A stretch of 64,000 nucleotides of DNA, taken from contig NZ_CP047046.1 of the NCBI RefSeq assembly GCF_030408435.1, forward strand, positions 1,966,572 to 2,030,571, given 5' to 3'. Under the pieces are notes generated by a model. That model was not told where the DNA came from, ran no database searches, and was given only the letters and a program-made list of their open reading frames with translations. Below, piece by piece: positions 59,646 through 64,000 of the stretch. This DNA comes from Corynebacterium auriscanis. GTDB lineage: Bacteria; Actinomycetota; Actinomycetes; Mycobacteriales; Mycobacteriaceae. Both the position numbers and the translations under genes were made by a program. Numbering within the stretch: position 1 is the first letter of the stretch; each line of letters begins with the position of its first letter.

Positions 59646-60455
59646 ATGGATTTCCTTTCGGAGCTGCTCTCTGACCCAGCCACCCCGCGCCTCACGACGT
59701 ACACCACCCACGGACGTATGGAGCTCTCGGCGCAAACCCTCGCCAACTGGCAAGCCAAAGTTGCGAACCTCCTTACCGGCATCGGTGCACAACCGGGTGA
59801 TGTGGTTGTGCTGGCGGCCTCCGCATCGTGGCAACCGGCCGTCATCGCACTCGGGGCATGGAAAGTCGGCTGCGCCGTCGTTTCGTCTTTCGCCGAGCTC
59901 ACCGAGGCACTTCGTCCTGCTACCTCTGTACCCGACGCCGCCCCGGCCCCCACAGGACGTTTAATCGCAGTCTTTACCGACGATGCCGACATCGTGGAAA
60001 GTGACGAAGCCACAGATGCAGAGGAAATCTACTTGCTATCCAATGATCCGTTTGGGCGGGGCGTAGAGGAATCCGGCGGGGATGTGCCGTTCGGCGTGAA
60101 TGATTTCTCACCCGAATTGCGCGTGCAGCCCGATGCATTTATGGGGTTAGACATCCCGCGGACAACCTCGGACGGTTTATTCGTTACCCAGGGCCTTACC
60201 GCTGGAGAATACCTAGCTCGCGCCCGGTCGCAATGGGCAGACGAGCACCCAAACGCGGAAGTAGCGGCACCCTCTGCCGCTACTTCCGCTCCCCGCGCAG
60301 CGTTCAGCCCTTGGGCAGACACCCAGGGGCTGGCTGTCGCTTTGGAACCGCTCGCTGCCGGTGGATCCACGGTCATGGTGGATACCGCGGGGGTTAGTGA
60401 TCTGACAAAGGTTCTGGAATCAGAGAAGGTTACGGCCAACACGTTAGAGAGTTAA
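59646..60455 (+). CDS. TIGR03089 family protein (AMP-binding-like)
   Basis: The 269-residue actinobacterial TIGR03089 protein is related to the N-terminal part of AMP-forming acyl-CoA ligases (TYTTHGRMELSAQTLANWQAKVANLL ... VVVLAASASWQPAVIALGAWKVG). It lacks the adenylate-forming core motifs, so it is probably not an active ligase. ATG 59646 lies 7 nt after TAGGCT (59633-59638), pointing to a leaderless transcript. It follows the LCP gene as in mycobacteria (Rv3267-Rv3268). Confidence 0.85.
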   Translation: MDFLSELLSDPATPRLTTYTTHGRMELSAQTLANWQAKVANLLTGIGAQPGDVVVLAASASWQPAVIALGAWKVGCAVVSSFAELTEALRPATSVPDAAPAPTGRLIAVFTDDADIVESDEATDAEEIYLLSNDPFGRGVEESGGDVPFGVNDFSPELRVQPDAFMGLDIPRTTSDGLFVTQGLTAGEYLARARSQWADEHPNAEVAAPSAATSAPRAAFSPWADTQGLAVALEPLAAGGSTVMVDTAGVSDLTKVLESEKVTANTLES

Positions 60456-60615
60456 CACGCTGTGCCGGCCCCTACCCTGTCGCCCACCTACCCCCGGCAC
60501 CGTGGTGATCGGCTACGACAGAACTCGAATAGTTACCGAACTGCGCCTGCTGTGTCACACGCCTGCGCTCACCCACCCCGCGTCGCGGTGAACAGCTGCG
60601 GTCAAACGCGGGCGC

Positions 60616-61365
60616 TTATCGAACATCCGCCCGGGAATTGCGCCAGAACCCTAGGACGAGCAGCGCGATAACCCAGATGGCCAGCACGGTGACGGAGAAG
60701 GTGGGCGTCAAGAAATCGGCACCACGTTCGGGAATGAGGTACCACTTATCGATGTCCTGCATCGTGCGGGCAGGAAGGAACTTAGCCAGAGTTTTCAGCA
60801 GGGAGACATTGCTGCCAACGCTCATGATGAGTGGTTCGATAACCAACATCCACACCAGTGGCAGGCCCACAGCTGCTACGCGGGAACGCACGATCGCGGC
60901 GATGCCGATTGCCAGCAACGCAAAGGCCAGAACCCCGCCGAAGGTGGTAGCTAGAGACACACCCTGCTCCGGCTTGAACTCAGCGCCCGGCCACACCGTG
61001 ACCATCAAAATGGTGAGCGCAACAGCAATAGCCACCGTGACGGCAAGGAAAACAACTGAGACCACTGCGCGCGCCCCCAGCCAATTCCAGCGGGATCGCT
61101 CGGTCAGGAAGGCCTGGGCGTGCATCTTTGAAGCGATTTCACCCGCGGTGCTGGAAGCACCAAAAATCACTGCGATCATCTGGGTGATCATGCCACCCAT
61201 CAAAAGGTCAGTCCACGTCACGGCGTTTTTTTCAGTGGCAAAAGCCAAGTAGAGGAAGACCGGGCCGCCGATCGATCCGCCGAGGAGGATGAAGTAAACC
61301 AACGTGCTGCGCAAAGTCAGCAGCTTGGTGGTTTCGGATTTGAGTGCTGCAAGAAAACTGCTCAT
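60616..61365 (-). CDS. ABC-2 type transporter permease
   Basis: The 249-residue membrane protein has about six hydrophobic helices and the ABC-2 permease pattern, starting MSSFLAALKSETTKLLTLRSTLVYF and with AGEIASKMHAQAFLTERSRWNWLGARA. It pairs with the ATPase 43 nt upstream to form an exporter of unknown substrate. A neighbouring NarL-type two-component system suggests regulated efflux, for example of antimicrobial peptides (inference). ATG 61365 after AAGAAGAACA. Confidence 0.87.
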   Translation of the reverse strand: MSSFLAALKSETTKLLTLRSTLVYFILLGGSIGGPVFLYLAFATEKNAVTWTDLLMGGMITQMIAVIFGASSTAGEIASKMHAQAFLTERSRWNWLGARAVVSVVFLAVTVAIAVALTILMVTVWPGAEFKPEQGVSLATTFGGVLAFALLAIGIAAIVRSRVAAVGLPLVWMLVIEPLIMSVGSNVSLLKTLAKFLPARTMQDIDKWYLIPERGADFLTPTFSVTVLAIWVIALLVLGFWRNSRADVR

Positions 61366-61408
61366 GAGAAGTGTTCTTCTTTCGTTGCTGAAGGGTTGTT
61401 AGGGAAGG

Positions 61409-62365
61409 CTAGTTCTGTACTTGTCCGGTGCGGTATTCCTGCGCGCTGGAGGTGGCCGCTAGGAATCGCTGCTCCAAGTTCGCCTGTTCGGAAACCAGTT
61501 TGGTGACCAAGAAATTCTCCTCCAGCGCGGTGCGCGCCACCAGTTCCCGCAGTTGTGCCTCGTTTAAATCTTCAGGCAAGCTGATCTGCACCGTCCGCGG
61601 GTGCTGCAGCTCCACTTGCAATCCCTTGGCCTGCAGCTTCTCGCCCAGCAGCACAGCTTCGCGGCATTCCACGCTAACCGTGGCGCCACCGGCGAGGAAT
61701 TCGTCCATGGAGTACTCACCGATCATTTGGCCCTTGCCGATCACAACCAATCGATCGGCCGTCAGCTGCATCTCGCTCAGCAAGTGGGAGCTCACCAACA
61801 CGCTTCGTCCCTCTCCCGCCAAGGCGCGGATAGTATTGCGCATCCACGTCACACCTTCGGGGTCCAACCCGTTAACCGGCTCGTCCATAATCAGGTGCTG
61901 GGGATTCCCCAATAGGGCCGCTGCCAATCCGAGGCGTTGCTTCATTCCCAGTGAATACCCGCCGGCTTTCTTCTTGCCTGCCTTCGTCAGGCCCACGATT
62001 TCAAGGCATTCATCTACGCGCTTATCGTCGATACCCGCGCCGTGAGCCAGCACCCGCAGGTGGTTGCGCCCCGACCGCGCGGGATTGAACCAGGTGGCTT
62101 CCAACACGGAACCCGCGATGCTGGACTTGTTCGCCAACCCTGCGAATTCACCGCTGTAGGACTGACCATTGCGGTAGTTGCCGCTGAAATTCACATGTCC
62201 CGCGGATGGTTGATCCAACCCCAGCATGCAGCGCATGGTCGTGGACTTGCCCGCCCCATTAGGCCCCAGGAAGCCAGTGACCTGCCCATCGGGCACATGG
62301 AATGTGAGGTCGGAAAGGACTTTGTTTTTGCCGTAGCTCTTGCTGAGCTTTTCTACTGTGATCAT
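61409..62365 (-). CDS. ABC transporter ATP-binding protein
   Basis: The 318-residue ATPase has Walker A GPNGAGKST, a Q-loop region, signature YSLGMKQRLGLAAAL, Walker B LIMDEPVNGLD and H-loop VLVSSHLLSEMQ. The C-terminal 90 residues are the regulatory extension typical of the DrrA/CcmA-like exporters. ATG 62365 with a GGGA site; an upstream frame to 62452 has no support. It feeds energy to the permease downstream in the same operon. Confidence 0.92.
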   Translation of the reverse strand: MITVEKLSKSYGKNKVLSDLTFHVPDGQVTGFLGPNGAGKSTTMRCMLGLDQPSAGHVNFSGNYRNGQSYSGEFAGLANKSSIAGSVLEATWFNPARSGRNHLRVLAHGAGIDDKRVDECLEIVGLTKAGKKKAGGYSLGMKQRLGLAAALLGNPQHLIMDEPVNGLDPEGVTWMRNTIRALAGEGRSVLVSSHLLSEMQLTADRLVVIGKGQMIGEYSMDEFLAGGATVSVECREAVLLGEKLQAKGLQVELQHPRTVQISLPEDLNEAQLRELVARTALEENFLVTKLVSEQANLEQRFLAATSSAQEYRTGQVQN

Positions 62366-62500
62366 GATTCCCAGTGTGCTGGTTTGCCCTGGGTTTCCAC
62401 ATCGGCCCAGCGGATGATTATTGCCCGTCACCCGTAGAGTGGAGGCCGTCATACCCTGGTATGAGAATCCCCGACGCGGTATCCCGAGTCCCTTCCCCCA

Positions 62501-62604
62501 TGCATAATTCCCCCGCTCTGCTCACTGCGGTATCACCCAACCGGCACCGGCCACAGCGGCCCAGGCTACCGTGCATAATGCCCCCGGTTAGCTCACTGCG
62601 TTAC
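62501..62604. repeat. Diverged 71-bp duplication after the response-regulator stop
   Basis: GCATAAT(G/T)CCCCCG...GCTCACTGCG(G/T)TA at about 62502 recurs at 62572, 71 bp apart, with several mismatches. The copy nearer the gene starts 1 bp past the response-regulator TAG. It is an older version of the gene-end duplications seen elsewhere. Confidence 0.75.
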
Positions 62605-63369
62605 CTATTGCGCTAACAATTCCTCTTGGCTGACCAAATGCTGCTTCAACGCGAACAGCACCGCATGCACCCTGTCGCGCGAGGCGGTCTTCGTCAGGAT
62701 CCGGCCCACGTGAGTCTTAACGGTCGGCAGGGAAATAAAGAGTTCCTCGGCGATTTCTTGGTTGCTCCGCCCGGTAGCAATGAGGCACAAGATCTGCCGC
62801 TCCCGGGGCGTCAGCGGATCGGGAAGTCCCAGGTCGTCGTCCAAACCCGGTTTCTCTTCTGCTGCCTGGTCGCTGGTCTCACTGGTTTTCTTTTGTACCG
62901 ACGCCCCGCTTCGCCCATCCCCGTTCCCCTCTGTCCGCAGGCGCCGCATGAGTTTCGCTGTTGCAGCAGGGCTAATGACCGCGGTGGATTCTCCTACCGT
63001 GCGCACTGCTTTGATGAGCTCCTCGGGATCGGCATCCTTGAGTAGAAAGCCACTGGCGCCCGAAGTTACCGCACCGAAGACGTAATTATCGCTATCAAAG
63101 GTGGTCAATACGACCACACGGGTCGGCTGACCCGCGGGCCCTGTGGGTGCCTGCTCATCCAAGATTTTTTGGGTTGCAGTAATCCCATCCATGGTCGGCA
63201 TCTGTACATCCATCAGGATGATGTCAACAGGATGACTGCCCGCAAGGTCGGTGGCTTCCGCCCCGTTGGAGGCTTCCCACTCCACAGTGATGTCTTCTTG
63301 GCTTCCCAGTACCATTGCAAAACCCGCACGCACGAGTTGCTGGTCATCCGCCAAACCCACGGTAATCAT
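62605..63369 (-). CDS. NarL/LuxR-type response regulator
   Basis: The 254-residue regulator has a receiver domain (D8, D9, phospho-acceptor D54 in LMDVQMP, K107-type LLKDADPEELI) and a C-terminal LuxR HTH (LTPRERQILCLIATGRSNQEIAEELFISLPTVKTHVGRILTK). The linker between them (about 140-190) is longer and more acidic than usual. ATG 63369 overlaps the TGA of a preceding mini-ORF (ATGA), and GAGGGAGG lies 10 nt upstream. The partner kinase lies 253 nt upstream across tandem repeats. The ABC exporter downstream is its likely target. Confidence 0.93.
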   Translation of the reverse strand: MITVGLADDQQLVRAGFAMVLGSQEDITVEWEASNGAEATDLAGSHPVDIILMDVQMPTMDGITATQKILDEQAPTGPAGQPTRVVVLTTFDSDNYVFGAVTSGASGFLLKDADPEELIKAVRTVGESTAVISPAATAKLMRRLRTEGNGDGRSGASVQKKTSETSDQAAEEKPGLDDDLGLPDPLTPRERQILCLIATGRSNQEIAEELFISLPTVKTHVGRILTKTASRDRVHAVLFALKQHLVSQEELLAQ

Positions 63370-63389
63370 AGCCGCACTGCCTCCCTCAT
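63366..63389 (-). CDS. Mini-ORF 4 (7 codons) overlapping the regulator start
   Basis: ATG AGG GAG GCA GTG CGG CTA TGA; the stop overlaps the regulator's ATG as ATGA. Its second and third codons are the regulator's Shine-Dalgarno sequence. Translation is not shown; the arrangement suggests coupling. Confidence 0.4.
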   Translation of the reverse strand: MREAVRL

Positions 63390-63391
63390 AC

Positions 63392-63460
63392 TCACTCGCT
63401 CCCGTATAACTTAACCAGCCCGCCGGCCCGCGCGCTGCACCGCCGCACGGCCTCCCTCAT
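63392..63460 (-). CDS. Mini-ORF 3 (22 codons) in the 71-bp repeat array
   Basis: Starts at the ATG overlapping the stop of mini-ORF 2 and ends at TGA, two bases before the ATG of mini-ORF 4. The GGAG is 9 nt before the ATG. The sequence begins MREAVRRCSARAGG. Confidence 0.4.
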   Translation of the reverse strand: MREAVRRCSARAGGLVKLYGSE

Positions 63461-63531
63461 ACACACTCGCTCCCGTATAACTTAACCAGCCCGCCGGCCC
63501 GCGCGCTGCACCACCGCACGGCCTCCCTCAT
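63457..63531 (-). CDS. Mini-ORF 2 (24 codons) in the 71-bp repeat array
   Basis: Same sequence as mini-ORF 1 (begins MREAVRWCSARAGG, ends LYGSECV). Its ATG overlaps the TGA of mini-ORF 1, and its TGA overlaps the ATG of mini-ORF 3. Confidence 0.4.
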   Translation of the reverse strand: MREAVRWCSARAGGLVKLYGSECV

Positions 63532-63602
63532 ACACACTCGCTCCCGTATAACTTAACCAGCCCGCCGGCCCGCGCGCTGCACCACCGCACGGCCTCCCTC
63601 AT
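63528..63602 (-). CDS. Mini-ORF 1 (24 codons), 20 nt after the kinase stop
   Basis: ATG at 63602 has GGAG 9 nt upstream (in TTGGAGCGAGTG). No internal stop. It ends in TGA overlapping the next ATG. The peptide is basic with two cysteines and matches no family I know. Confidence 0.4.
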   Translation of the reverse strand: MREAVRWCSARAGGLVKLYGSECV

Positions 63603-63622
63603 ACACACTCGCTCCAACTGTC

Positions 63623-64000
63623 TTACCCGGCCAGCGGTATCGTAGCGGTCACGTTCCAACCACCAGGGAACAGGGGGCTTGCACCCCAGGTGGCCTTCCC
63701 TCCATGAATTCGGACGCGCTCTGCGATTCCGGTCAACCCTCGCCCTGATCCATCCATGGCATCTTCGCCGGGCGCGTTATCCACGGTCACGATGACGGAA
63801 TTCGGTTCCCACAATAGTTTTACCCGCACTTCTACAGCCCCAGCATGCTTCAGCACGTTCGTGAGCGATTCTTGAACCACACGGTAAATCGTCAACCCTC
63901 GGACCTCATCGACCGTGCGCTCTGTACCTTCCGTTTTAAAGGTGGCATGGGTGCCGGACCTATTGGCGTCGGAAATAAGATCCCCCAAGCCCGAAACACC
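63623..64000 (-). CDS. Sensor histidine kinase, NarL-partner type (C-terminal part; runs off the window)
   Basis: The frame is open to the last base of the window, so only the C-terminal 125 residues are seen. It has the end of a HisKA_3 domain (GLGDLISDANRSGTHATF), then an HATPase domain with the N-box VVQESLTNVLKHAGA, VDNAPG (G1) and GRGLTGIAERVRIHGG (G2). The family phosphorylates LuxR-type regulators, here the gene 253 nt downstream. The stop TAA at 63623 is followed after 20 nt by the first mini-ORF. Confidence 0.92.
   Translation of the reverse strand, partial: GVSGLGDLISDANRSGTHATFKTEGTERTVDEVRGLTIYRVVQESLTNVLKHAGAVEVRVKLLWEPNSVIVTVDNAPGEDAMDGSGRGLTGIAERVRIHGGKATWGASPLFPGGWNVTATIPLAG

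Larger units (their letters stand above)
63387..63610. repeat. 71-bp tandem repeat between sensor kinase and response regulator
   Basis: CTCGCT(C)CC marks recur at 63395, 63466, 63537 and 63608, exactly 71 bp apart. Three full units and flanking partial units are present, nearly identical. On the minus strand each unit carries GGAG, an ATG and TTATAC. 71 is one less than 24 codons, so each mini-ORF's TGA falls on the next unit's ATG. Confidence 0.97.

Overview
The window reads as a high-G+C Corynebacterium chromosome; the genus is confident, the species is not determined. Gene content and order follow the mycobacterial/corynebacterial core. From left to right the order is UPF0182, PDZ-S16 protease, Zincin_2, E1-like protein, uvrD2, K+ channel, adnB, adnA, DUF3152, DUF3107, DEAD helicase, beta-propeller, whiB1/whcE, bL37, anti-sigma rshA, sigH, SRAP, aroA, rsgA, secA, hpf, comF, lpqB, mtrB, mtrA, tmk, sahH, manA, pmmA, DUF3499, whiB2/whcD, GDP-mannose pyrophosphorylase, wbbL, rmlD, LCP and TIGR03089. 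This matches the Rv3193c-Rv3268 order of M. tuberculosis as I recall it.

Layout. 0-1 kb is a visibly A+T-richer island holding a secreted cysteine-containing peptide precursor and a small two-helix membrane protein, followed by a secreted PAP2 phosphatase (1.2-2.4 kb). 2.7-5.3 kb is an iron-uptake operon feoA-feoB-feoC behind a likely DtxR box and a leaderless promoter. 5.8 kb is the initiator tRNA. 6-13.4 kb holds envelope and protease-type conserved genes. 13.6-24 kb is a DNA-repair block (UvrD2 and the AdnAB helicase-nuclease) with a K+ channel. 25-30.7 kb holds conserved actinobacterial genes plus the SigH redox-stress unit. 31-36.8 kb has aroA, rsgA, a branched-chain amino acid exporter (brnFE) and small conserved genes. 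36.8-48 kb carries SecA, the ribosome hibernation factor and the sahH-tmk-mtrA-mtrB-lpqB cluster. 49-60.5 kb holds mannose activation, the rhamnose linker of arabinogalactan, an LCP ligase and WhiB2. 60.6-64 kb is an ABC exporter with a NarL-type two-component system, and the kinase runs off the right edge.

Functional links. SigH, RshA and WhcE form a thiol-redox stress circuit, and sigH carries its own SigH-type promoter. MtrAB-LpqB, SecA, LCP, WbbL, RmlD and ManA/PmmA/GDP-mannose pyrophosphorylase all serve cell-envelope construction. AdnAB and UvrD2 serve double-strand-break and recombination repair.

Most unusual feature. At least ten intergenic regions contain tandem direct repeats that mostly duplicate the last codons, stop codon and 3' flank of the adjacent gene, with periods often of 71-86 bp and no obvious sequence similarity between loci. 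The clearest case lies between the sensor kinase and response regulator at the right end. There, 71-bp repeats each carry a mini-ORF with a Shine-Dalgarno sequence, and stops and starts overlap as ATGA, so that a chain of mini-ORFs leads from kinase to regulator. This is architecturally like the MIRU repeats of mycobacterial senX3-regX3. All coordinates, repeats and motifs were read by eye; no database search was run.
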